Of a stretch of DNA of 30,000 nucleotides, positions 1 through 9,406 are shown in pieces. The notes below the pieces were generated by a model. That model did no database searches, was not told the origin of the DNA, and was given only the letters and a program-made list of their open reading frames with translations. The position numbers and the translations under genes are program-made. The DNA comes from Chromera velia (taxonomy: Eukaryota; Sar; Chromeraceae). Each line of letters begins with the position of its first letter. Positions within the stretch are counted from its first letter, which is position 1. The stretch lies in assembly GCA_018398765.1 (NCBI GenBank), contig JAHBMJ010000207.1, forward strand, positions 1 through 30,000. Reading direction: 5' to 3'.

Positions 1-753
1 CCCCCCCCTCCTCGCCCCCCAGAGTGAGAATGAGGTTGTTGCGACTGCACGCCCACGCCATGGCCTGTCCATTTCGATCCCCCATGCATTCCCCCCCGAC
101 TCGATCCCCCGTCTCCCGCCTTCATCCTCTCGTTCGCCTTCCCCACGTCCCTCTGAACTTCCGTCTCCGTGTACCCCTCAGGCACCCCTCCCCTGTCAAT
201 GACCCGCCCGATGGTCACAGACCGCAACTTGCTCGGAACGAGACGTGAAGGGTTGGAGATGGGCTCCTGAAAGGACGAGGGAATGAATGCAAAGAATATT
301 TGCTTGCTTTGTTTCATTCATATGCAGTGCATGCTGCTTCATCAAATTGGTTGCTGAAAGAATGAGAGGGGGGATGGGCCAGAGAAGAGGCAGAAAGCGG
401 GCTCAGGGATCAGAAGGAAAGTAGAAGGAGGGAACTCTCTCGACGTACACGCAGAGGTGCAGAATTCGCGAACGTGCGCGCGCCCCCACATACGTACACA
501 GCGACACAGAGGGAAGCAGCGGTGAGGAGGGAAGCAGAGGAGAGGAATAGACGGAAGGGAAAAAGCAACGAAGAAAAGAAGGAAAGGAAGAAAGACACAA
601 AGAAAACAGGCGAAGAGGGAAGGAAGGGACGAAGGAAGCAGGGCAGCATGAATGAAAGAGAGAAACAAAAAAAAAAGAAAGGAAGGAAGGAAGGAAGGAA
701 GAAAGAAAAGAAAGAAAGAAAGAAAGAAAGAAAAGAAAGAAAGAAAGAAAGAA

Positions 754-784
<31 letters not shown>

Positions 785-3008
785 GAAGGAAGGAAGAAAG
801 ATAGAAAGAAAGACAGAGAGAAAGAACGCAGGCCCTGGGACAAAATGTCCCACACGCAAAGAAAGAGAGAACGCAGGCCCTGGGACAAAATGTCCCACAC
901 GCAAAGAAAGAGAGAACGCAGCCCTGCGACAAAATGTCCCACACGCAAAGAAAGAGAGAACGCAGGCCCTGGGACAAAATGTCCCACACGCAAAAAAACA
1001 GACAACGGAGGCCCTGGGACAAAATGTCCCACACGCAAAAAAACAGACAACGGAGGCCCTGGGACAAAATGTCCCACACGCAAAGAAAGAGAGAACGGAG
1101 GCCCTGGGACAAAATGTCCCACACGCAAAGAAAGAGAGAACGGAGGCCCTGGGACAAAATGTCCCACACGCAAAAAAAGAGAGAACGCAGGCCCTGGGAC
1201 AAAATGTCCCACACGCAAAAAAACAGACAACGGAGGCCCTGGGACAAAATGTCCCACACGCAAAAAAAGAGACAACGGAGGCCCTTGGACAAAATGTCCC
1301 ACACGCAAAAAAAGAGACAATGGAAGACCTGGGACAAAATGTCCCACACGCAAAGAAAGAAACGACAGAGGCCCTTGGACAAAATGTCCCACACGCAAAG
1401 AAAGAAACGACAGAGGCCCTTGGACAAAATGTCCCACACGCAAAAAAAGAGACAACGGAGGCCCTGGGACAAAATGTCCCACACGCAAAAAAAGAGAGAA
1501 CGGAGGCCCTGGGACAAAATGTCCCACACGCAAAAAAAGAGACAATGGAGGCCCTGGGACAAAATGTCCCACACGCAAAGAAAGAAACGACAGAGGCCCT
1601 TGGACAAAATGTCCCACACGCAAAGAAAGAAAGAAAGAAAGGAAGGAAGGAAGGAAGGAAAGAAAGAAAGAAAGAAAGAAAGAAAAGAAAGAAAGAAAGA
1701 AAGAAAGAAAGCATGAAAGAAAGAAAGAAAGAAAGAAAGAAAAGAAAGAAAGAATGAAAGAAAGAAAGAAAGAAAGAAAGAAAGAAAAAAAGAAAAAAAA
1801 AAAAAAGAAAGGAATGTTGGAAGGAAAGATGGACGGAAGGAAAGAAAGAAGGAGGAAAGAAAAAGAAGAAAAATGAAGGATTGCGAACGAAAATCCCTAC
1901 AAAAGAGAGGAAACAGGAGAAGGGCCCACTGAAACAAAGAGAAGGTCATCCAAATACACGACAGACCCACCCATGACAGAACTTCAGAAGCAGGAAGGCA
2001 AAACGCGTCGTGGAGACACAGAATCTCTTTCCTCCCCCCTCCGCCTCCGCTCTCTCTTTCTTCACCGAGACCCCATTTAGCTCGGACGCCCTCCTTCCAC
2101 TCCGTCACTGCACTCACTGCTTTCATCAAGGGGTCCTCTTCCTCTTCAGCATCCTCCTGCATGGAAGAAGAAGACGACCGAGACGCTTTCCCTTTCTCGG
2201 TTGTCTTTTTCACCAACTGTTGCTGCGCCTTCGCGCTCCACATGAAGGACTCCAAAGTCACGTCAAGGCGCCGAAGCAGCACCTCGACTCTCTGTCTGTA
2301 CTCTGCAGCAAAGCAGTTCTGCAATCTCCGAAATTCCTCAGCCTTAGTAGAAGAACCACACAAAGCCCCCCCATCAGGAAGCAACAGATGGGAGGTAGGG
2401 AGGGCCTTCAGCTGTTCCCTTTTGTCCTTCACCAAACCGCCTAGTCGCTCTATCGCGTTCTGAAGTGCTTCCACAGACAGTCCCACTTCCCCTCTTTCGA
2501 GCCCACGCTTTTCCCACTGTCCCAGACCCAGTTTCTCCCCCAGTACCCCCACTGTGTGCCCCATCTCAGTCTGCTCAGATTCCTCAGAGGACTCAGTGAG
2601 GCTCAGGGAAGTCCGAATCACCCCCCCGTTTTGCAGTCGGCACATGTGCAGATCCGCCAGAAGGTCAAGAAGAAAGGAACGTCTCTCTGACGAAGTAAGA
2701 GGACAGATCGATTTGCCACTCGCAATCTCTTTCTCTTTTTCTTCCCACCCAACAAAACCCCTCACAATGGCTGTCTGCACAAGTTGTTTATCCGATCCTG
2801 ACACCGCCACCCCTGACAGCCCAACCTCAAGACTGTCATCCATCTCCAAACTCGAAATTTCATGGGCAATTCCACGCACCAGCAGACCGAATTTACGGGC
2901 AGAATTCAAAATGCCGACCAGCTGGTGGCTTTGGAGGCTTTCCGTCTCTCGATTATCGATCAGACTGAAGAGAGACGCCAGCCTCTGACGCACCAGATCA
3001 TCCGACAT
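1..3008 (-). CDS. FAM98-family protein (DUF2465), two exons seen, 3' end outside window
   Basis: Exon 1 is 3008-1971 (346 codons); exon 2 runs from 266 past the left edge. FAM98 proteins in animals belong to the RTCB/DDX1 tRNA-ligase complex and bind RNA. The match rests on three regions. Around residue 110 there is CPLTSSERRSFLLDLLADL, like the family's N-terminal CH-like domain. At about residues 243-258 there is LLRRLDVTLESFMWSAKAQ, very close to the family signature RLDVTVQSFxWSxRAK. In exon 2, IGRVIDRGGVPEG corresponds to the family's MGRVPDRGGRP and is followed by a Gly/Arg-rich tail, as in animal FAM98. The splice I propose is TCATGG/GTGGGT at 1971/1970 and TTTCAG/GAGCCC at 267/266, both phase 0; it restores the family spacing between these motifs. 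ATG 3008 is the first ATG after an in-frame stop near 3136; the frame is open between them, so a longer start through an upstream exon is possible. Family call is firm; the exact donor is less so. Confidence 0.8.
665..821. repeat. GAAA/GGAA satellite, left of minisatellite
   Basis: Near-pure purine tract of GAAA, GAAAA and GGAA words on the plus strand. It forms the left border of the 45-bp array. Confidence 0.95.
822..1625. repeat. 45-bp minisatellite, about 18 units, hairpin in most units
   Basis: The core ATGTCCCACACGCAAA recurs every 45 bases from 845 to 1609, with one 44-bp step between 890 and 934. Most units contain the perfect inverted repeat TGGGACAAAATGTCCCA (7-bp arms, 3-nt loop). 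Four units carry TTGGAC and one carries TGCGAC, which weaken the stem. The segment between cores varies among a few types (AAGAAAGAGAGAACG, AAAAAACAGACAACG, AAGAAAGAAACGACA) that are intermixed, suggesting spread by unequal exchange. Confidence 0.95.
1626..1875. repeat. GAAA/GGAA satellite, right of minisatellite
   Basis: Continuation of the same purine satellite on the other side of the 45-bp array, ending in a poly-A-rich stretch near 1787-1807. The matching flanks suggest that the array arose inside a GAAA tract. Confidence 0.95.
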
Positions 3009-3071
3009 CGAGTCGCACTCCGTGAAGGCAGAAAGCCCAAAAGCACAGTCGTGAAACTTGAAAGAAGTCAC

Positions 3072-6000
3072 CAGAGCGCGATGCTTGCGATTTTCTAGAT
3101 GAATTAATAACCAGGACAGATTTCGGCAACTATCCTAAATTCGCAAGGGAGAAGAAGGTCCACAACTCGATCGACCACATTGAATGGATCCCACTGGTTC
3201 GACTTTTGAGGATAAATTCGAGACCACACTTACTGGTGCGCATGTTCGAACCAGCACTTTTACTCGGAAGGGTTGTTGGAAGCCCGGCTGAAGGATGCTG
3301 ATCGAAGGCTTTTGTCATCTTCTGTCTGACGGATGTCTGACGGCTATATGAATATACAAGTGAGTGCGCGCGTGTGACTAAGGTCTTGTCACGCGACTCT
3401 TGTGAGTGTGTTAATTATGACGTACGGGCTAAAGGAAAACGTTAAAAAACATAAGCATGCAGTATTACGGTCTGATTACTAAATCTTTTCCTGAGCTACT
3501 ATTGGTATCCAAATCCATCAATAGAATATTCACTGAACCGAATGCATTTAACATCATTATAACTTTAAAAAATTACGCATTCAATCAATCAACTAGTCAA
3601 TTAAATAAGAGCTATGTCATAAAATGTTCTAAAATTCGTTAGACTTACGGATAAACACATTCTGTAACCTTTCTTAGAAGATACTTTTTGATAAATGCTT
3701 TGTGTACCAACTATGGAACTCATCGATCAATCAATAGTCAGTCAAAAAAGTTTTATAATCTGGTATAAATTTTCCTAAATTTTTTCAAACAGTTTAATTA
3801 TAAAAGCTTTTTATAACTGTATTCAATAAATTAATGCCGATCAATGTTGACGATCAACTTATGGATCAAGTATGATTAAGTCAAGGGAATTTACCATGCA
3901 ATACTATTTAGGCGCCACCATTAAAAAAATGTATAAAAGAGCGATATTCAATAAATGGCGGTCAATGTTGACGATCAAGTACGATCGTGTCGAGGAAACT
4001 TATTCTGAAATAACTTTCAGGGGCTGTTATGAAAAAACATATGAAATAAGAGCTATTAAGAGGTATACGTCCAGAGAGAGAAACGAAAGGGGGGAAAAGA
4101 ATGAAAAAAGCAGTGATAGAAAGAAAGAAGAAACACAGAACAGATAAAGAGGACAGAAGAGGTGAGGGGAGAAAAGATAGAAGAGCGGAAAAGCGAAATA
4201 TGGAAGGTTGTCAGGATAACAAGTTGTTAAAGGCAGTCCTTAGATAGGACGGCCCAGTCAGAACTTTTCAGTGAACATAGGCAAAGTTTAACAGAAAGAT
4301 CAAAATTCGGGAAGTAAACTAAGTCAGGCAGACAGAATGGGCACCTAGCTGGGATGATGAGAAAGCAGTCAAACAGACAGGGAGGCAGAACTTTGAGCAC
4401 ACTTAGAAAAGAAGACAAAATTAGAAATGCGGTCAGGCACAGAGGAAGGCATCCCTGCACGACAGCCAACTGGTAGGTAGGCAGGAATGGACAGGAATAT
4501 GCTGAGTCGTGCCAGAACTTTAAGGAAACGTTAAAACGGAAGCAGAGTAGGATTGCGACTTCTGAATCTCACAGTTTGTTTGTGAGGTGGCATGTAGAGA
4601 TATATATAGCTGAGAGGTCGGATAAGAGGTCGGAATTGAGAGAAATGACATAAGAGAGACAAGATAAGAAAAGTGAAATGCAAGTGAAGAGATGAGATAT
4701 GAGTAAACAAGGTCACCGAGAGAGTAGCCTATGTATCTGTCTGTCTGTCTGTCTGCCTGCCTGTCTGCCTGGCAGTGCCTATATCTGCGTGTTTGTATGT
4801 CTCTCTGCCTTTTTGCTATTCTGCTAGTGTCATTCTCTCATTTTACGGGTCTGCTTATTCTGCCGTTTGGCATATCTGCCTGCCTGCATGCCCACCTGTC
4901 TGCGCCAGGTGATAGCTAGGGTATAAGAGCAATGAGTTGATGGCTGTGGGCAGAAAAAAGTAAGAACCAAACATGACAGAGAATACAGTGAGAAGAGGCC
5001 ATGCATTGAAATCAGAGTACTGAACTGAGAAGACTGAGATTTAATGAGACTCGATGTGAGAGCTGACGTGAGTGCAAAAAGCTCGGCGAAGAGGCAACTT
5101 AGATGACAGTGGGAGAGATGTGGCATACAAAGGTGCAATGAGAACAGTGAAATAAAATGGGCAGGGCAGTGGATTATCATGCGAAAGCATACAGTGAAAC
5201 CGATTATTGTGGGATCGAGCGGTGATAAGATGAACAGAGATTGATATATACATATTGAGTAAATGCATAATCGAATGCGAGTAACAGACCTGTATAAGTA
5301 AACATATCAGGCTTATTATCAGCGCAGTGAGCTAACACGACTACATTATTTTGGGCAGTCGGAGAGCTGCAGGATGCCTGCAGATAACGAGGATCGTGCA
5401 ATGACACAGGCAAGCAGAAAAGAGAGAATGGAGTGCAGTGGGATAAAATAAACAAATGAGAGGTATTGAGAGCATGCACTGAGATGAAAGCAATATAAGA
5501 ATGAGGCTAGTGTGAGCAGTAAATTATAGATACGGTACTGGTGGTCATGGATTGTATATGTATACATGATTGCACATCTTTGGAGCAACATACAAATGAA
5601 GTGGCTGACAAAACGGCTATATTTAATATACGGCTAAAATTTTTTTTAGATAAAAATATAATTGGCTATGTGTGTAAGAGTACATCTGAGAGGGCAGCTC
5701 ACGGTCTGATACTGTAAAGGGCCCTATATACCATGCGCAGTCGCATAAACAATTAAGGTTTGTGCCCCACGTGGACATTTAAATGAACCGCGACACAGCT
5801 GGTTGAGGCACTAACCTACTAGGTATTAGGTGTGTTACGCAACTTTGGCAAAAGTTCTGCACACATGGGATTATATCATACATACAGTTAGATACTCTTG
5901 TGTGAAGACTCCCGCACTTACGGCCTGCGGCGGGGGATTCATGGCGCGCGGGGGGGGTGGGGCGTCTGCGATCGTCCATGCACGTGTTGCCAATTATTAA

Positions 6001-6280
6001 TAAGTGTTACGCAAATGTTGCGCAATGCATCTGTTATGCGTTTTTCTCTTTTCTTTCATCCAAAACTTCACCCTCGTCCTTTTCGTAAGCTGACCATAAG
6101 CTGACCATGCAGGCAGCCAGGACTTTAAATTGTTTTTTGCATGTGGCCGGATGCCAGAGTCGTGACCAGACTGCATGAGTCCCACTGATCAAATTCAAAT
6201 CTGACCGCATGACAAATATCCCCTCGCGTTCGTCATTCGACAGTTGAACAACAAGTAGTACTGTCTCTCTCCAAAAAATA
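3072..6280. other. Gene-poor stretch, AT-rich 3.3-4.1 kb and near 5.6 kb
   Basis: No reading frame here looks like protein. About 3330-4080 is AT-rich with an internal direct repeat; 4080-5500 is rich in purine words such as GAGA and GACAG; 4735-4770 is a degenerate CTGT/CCTG repeat; 5620-5660 is AT-rich; 5920-5965 is a short GC-rich patch. The sequence just upstream of 3008 presumably holds the FAM98 promoter, but no clear element is seen. Confidence 0.6.
3799..4000. repeat. Imperfect direct repeat, 125-bp spacing
   Basis: Segments about 3799-3886 and 3931-4000 share TATAAAAG, then ATTCAATAAAT, then TCAATGTTGACGATCAA, then a diverged TATGATTAAGTCAAGG / TACGATCGTGTCGAGG. It is probably a degenerate tandem duplication or the remains of a mobile element. 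Confidence 0.7.
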
Positions 6281-6800
6281 GGAGAGGAAGGACTTGCAGA
6301 GCTTTTGAAAGCTCGACGCAATCAAGAAATCGAGGAGCTTCATGCCCCTCCTAAAAAGGCACTGACCGAAGGTGAGCTCGGCATAATAGAGTGGAGGAAC
6401 AACCAGATCTATACTGAGTGCCACCACCCTTAACATATCCCCATCTCCATCTGTAGAGAAACTTATCCAACGATCGAGCAAACCACAGAAGGCGTTGACC
6501 AACCCAATCCGTGGCGTCTTTTTTGATGTCAGGTCATAGCCCTTTGTATCTTCGAGCCAAACAGTGACAGAGATGAGAAGGAAACGGAAGCATATCAGGA
6601 AACTGTTCTCCGTTAAAACTTTCCAAGTATGGGGAAGCGAAGGCTCGCGAGCTTGCTGTAGTACAAAGGATGAAGACGTATGGGGGGACCAGCAGGGAGC
6701 AAATTTGAATTTAAAAAGGCTGTTGACTTTGCCAATAGCCTTCCTCAGCCCAAGCGGTTCAAGACGCCCCCTGCCAGGGCTCTGTACTAACAAGAGGAAG
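6281..6800 (+). pseudogene. AP2-domain coding relic, copy 1
   Basis: This is a degenerate protein-coding segment. From about 6281 one frame reads GEEGLAELLKARRNQEIEEL and then [20 protein letters not shown] before a stop after CHHP. After a frame change it reads [12 protein letters not shown] and a TAG stop at 6536, then after another frame change YGEAKARELAVVQRMKTYG, and finally KKAVDFANSLPQPKRFKT. The RGVFFD strand, the FSVK strand and the EAKARELAV helix have the order of an AP2/ERF DNA-binding domain, the type expanded in apicomplexans and chromerids as ApiAP2 factors. It has at least two frame breaks and two stops. It is a tandem partner of the copy at 6865-7309. A minus-strand frame across 6233-6844 is the antisense shadow. 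Confidence 0.6.
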
Positions 6801-6864
6801 AGTAAGAGGGGGACGTTCACAGAGGGGGTTTCCAATAATGGCAAGAAGGGGGGACAGGAAGGTC

Positions 6865-7309
6865 CCCTCTAAAGAAGCTTCTGACCGACGGAGAGCTTCA
6901 CTTGGCAGAATCGCAGAACAACCCGATCTACAGTAAGCCTCACCACCCTGAACATGTGCTTATGTTGACAGAGCAGCAACTGTTAGCAGCAGCAGATCCA
7001 ACTGCAAAAGAGAAGGTGTTGACCAACCCGGTCCGTGGTGTCTTCTTTGATACCAGGTCAAAGGCCTTCGTATCTTTGAGCAAAACAGAGACGGAGATGG
7101 GAGGGAAACAGAAGTACGTTAGGAGACAGTTCTCCATTTCAAAGTATCGGGAAGCGAAGGCTCGTAAGCTTACTGTGACATAAAGGATGAAGACGTATGG
7201 GAGGACCAGCAGGGAGTAAAAGGCTATTGACTTTGCCAATAGCCTTCCCGAGCCCAAGCGGTTCAAGACGGGGACATTCTTCAGACAGGCAGCGGAAGAC
7301 CTTAATAAG
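6865..7309 (+). pseudogene. AP2-domain coding relic, copy 2
   Basis: A better preserved copy of the same segment. A single frame runs from about 6868 ([19 protein letters not shown]) through [19 protein letters not shown] and [19 protein letters not shown] to TAA at 7181. The same frame continues as RMKTYGRTSRE, a second TAA at 7217, then KAIDFANSLPEPKRFKTGT and EDLNK, ending at an AAG/GTCAGT donor-like site at 7309. Copy 1 has CAA at both TAA positions, so the parent gene probably encoded Gln there. The AP2-like fold call rests on the RGVFFD...FSISKY...EAKARKL pattern. It could still be a 5' part of the gene at 8518-11710, since the donor is phase 0, but the stops argue for a dead copy. Confidence 0.6.
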
Positions 7310-7616
7310 GTCAGTTCTTTCTTTTCGTTTCTTTTCTTTTCTTTTCCTTTCTCTTCTTTTCTCTTCGTTTCTTCCGTCTGGAGAGGAGGGGAGAGGGAGA
7401 TGGATGCTTGTCTGTCTGTCTGTCTATCTGTCTGTCTGTCTATTCCTCTTTCTGTCTGTCTGTCTGGGGCAAATAGGCAGAGAATCAACTGTTTCTTGAT
7501 CCGCCTTCACCCGTGAAAAAGGGGCAAATGACGGACTAAGTGTCTATGTCAAAAAGAGAGGGACAAGGAGGAAGGGGAACTCTCTCTATATGAGAGAGAA
7601 ACACAGTAAAACTTTG

Positions 7617-7627
7617 TGTCTGTGTGT

Positions 7628-7675
<48 letters not shown>

Positions 7676-7676
7676 T
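7617..7676. repeat. GT microsatellite
   Basis: About 60 bp of TG dinucleotides with two TATG interruptions, immediately before the 37-bp minisatellite. Confidence 0.97.
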
Positions 7677-7687
7677 TGCTTATATAT

Positions 7688-8218
7688 ATAAGAGAGAAGG
7701 GAATGGAAGAAGAAGTCTCTGAATGTGAGAGAGAGGGGAGTGGAAGAAGAAGTCTCTGAATATGAAAGAGAGGGGAGTGGAAGAAGAAGTCTCTGAATAT
7801 GAGAGAGAGGGGAGTGGAAGAAGAAGTCTCTGAATATGAGAGAGAAGGAAGTGGAAGAAGAAGTCTCTGAATGTGAGAGAGAGGGGGGTGGAAGAAGAAG
7901 TCTCTGAATATGAGAGAGAAGGGAGTGGAAGAAGAAGTCTCTGAATGTGAGAGAGAGGGGAGTGGAAAAAGAAGTCTCTGAATGTGAGAGAGAAGGGAGT
8001 GGAAGAAGAAGTCTCTGAATATGAAAGAGAGGGGAGTGGAAGAAGAAGTCTCTGAATGTGAAAGAGAAGGGGGTACAAGAAGAAGTCTCTGAATATGAGA
8101 GAAAAGGGAGTGGAAGAAGAAGTCTCTGACTGTGAGAGAAAAGAGAGTGGAAGAAGGAGTCTCTGGATATGAGAGAGAAAGGAGTGGAAGAAGAAGTCTT
8201 TGAATATGAGAGAGAAGC
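7688..8218. repeat. 37-bp minisatellite, 14 units, perfectly phased
   Basis: GTCTCTGAATATGAGAGAG starts at 7715, 7752, 7789 and every 37 bases to 8196, and each unit ends in GGAGTGGAAGAAGAA. There are 14 units with substitutions (mostly A/G) but no length change. There are no unique spacers, so it is not a CRISPR. A minus-strand frame through 7680-8078 is open only because the array lacks stops. Confidence 0.95.
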
Positions 8219-8293
8219 AGTAAGAGTGAGTGAAAGACAGAGAGGGGAGGGGGGACAGAAAGCTCCGTATGTGTGTGTCAGGGGGAGGGAGAG

Positions 8294-8400
8294 AAGAAAG
8301 AAAGAGCGGATTTTTTAAGAATTGAATGTTCTTGCTTTTTGGCAGTCTTTTTTTATATGCTGGGATAGGTATATCTGGATGTGGATGGATGGATAGATGG
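8294..8400 (+). repeat. Dispersed element, copy A
   Basis: The segment from GAGCGGATTTTTTAAGAATT through GTATATCTGGATGTGGATGG matches the reverse complement of 15697-15810 with about 7 differences in about 96 bases. It is bordered by GAAA words on the left and GGAT repeats (8380-8428) on the right, as is the other copy. It may be a short non-autonomous mobile element; no ends or target duplication were identified. Confidence 0.85.
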
Positions 8401-8517
8401 ATGGATAGATGAATGGATGGATGGATGGTTTTGAGAGTGGACTGGAGTAATGAAGGGGGGTGCTAAGAGGCAGAAGATGAATTGCAGTCAGTGTTGATGT
8501 CTGACTACTTGTAATAG

Positions 8518-9359
8518 AGCATTTGAGGAAACCACAATCGGCATGTTCTGAATTATCAGGTCCTCACAAAGCCTCTCTTGTGCTCTCTTCCTTATCTTTT
8601 TGTGTATGTGTACATGTGTGTAGATCTTCTTTCTTGCAGGAGAAGTGCTTCCATGGGCTAAGTTACTGCCTCCTCCCCTTTTCTGGGCAGACCACCGTGG
8701 GCGATTGGCCTCGGAACTAACTGAACTAGACGGTGAAGTTGAAGAAGGCCGAGGTCAGTCAAGTTCTTTTAATAAGGAAGGTCAAATGATAGTCTTTATG
8801 AGGACCCCCTTCTCAACCCATAGGAATCTCCACATCTCACAACTAGACGAGGGTCCATCAGAGAGAAGGTCATTCAATCGAAAATTAAAGAGAGTGTATG
8901 GAGGGGCATGCTTCGATCAGGTACATAATCTTTTGTGGGTTCATATATTTTAAGAGATGTTAGACAGCGAACAAAAAAAAGGCAGAAAGCGGGATTTGTT
9001 TTGTATGAGTCCTTTTGCAGTCAGAACGTGATAAACAAGAGAAAAGAGCAGACTGATCGGAAATATAAATGACATGCTAATGGCGTTAACTACCTTCTCT
9101 ATATGTCCCCCCTATGCCTGATTCTATATGTGTGCCGTGCATAATTTTGGGTTGTGGTCAGTCACGCGAGAAAGAGCACACATGCGAGTAGTAGAATATT
9201 AATACTTCATGCAGTGTTCTGCTTCTTTACTGGCTCTTCTCCCGTGCGCCTTTTTGTGTCTGTGACTTCTTTCCTGACTTTCTTTCTCTCTTTCCGCAGG
9301 CTTCTTTGCGTCTGCAGGACAGTTCCCACAGAACTGTTCTTCTGCAGGCAGAGGAGCAA

Positions 9360-9406
<47 letters not shown>

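Larger units (their letters stand above)
267..1970 (-). other. Intron of the FAM98-like gene, satellite-filled
   Basis: GTGGGT donor and TTTCAG acceptor on the minus strand, 1,704 bp. It contains two GAAA/GGAA-type satellite blocks flanking a 45-bp minisatellite. The minus-strand frame stays open through most of it only because the repeat unit is a multiple of three, so the long open frame here is not evidence of protein. The donor is inferred from frame and FAM98 alignment; a transcript would settle it. Confidence 0.7.

Noticed and set aside
342..1970. Open frames on both strands through the 45-bp repeat, including a 427-residue plus-strand frame
   Set aside because: The unit length is a multiple of three and the unit lacks stops in several frames, so all registers stay open. 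The flanking GAAA tracts are also stop-free. The minus frame continues from a real exon only by chance.
5790..5860. Possible tRNA-like segment (GGTTGAGGCACTAACC...)
   Set aside because: No cloverleaf with acceptor, anticodon and T arms could be drawn.
6233..6844. 203-residue minus-strand frame
   Set aside because: It is antisense to the AP2-like relic. The plus strand matches its tandem partner at protein level; the minus frame has no recognisable domain.
7688..8218. 37-bp array as a CRISPR
   Set aside because: Units abut with no unique spacers, and the setting is eukaryotic.
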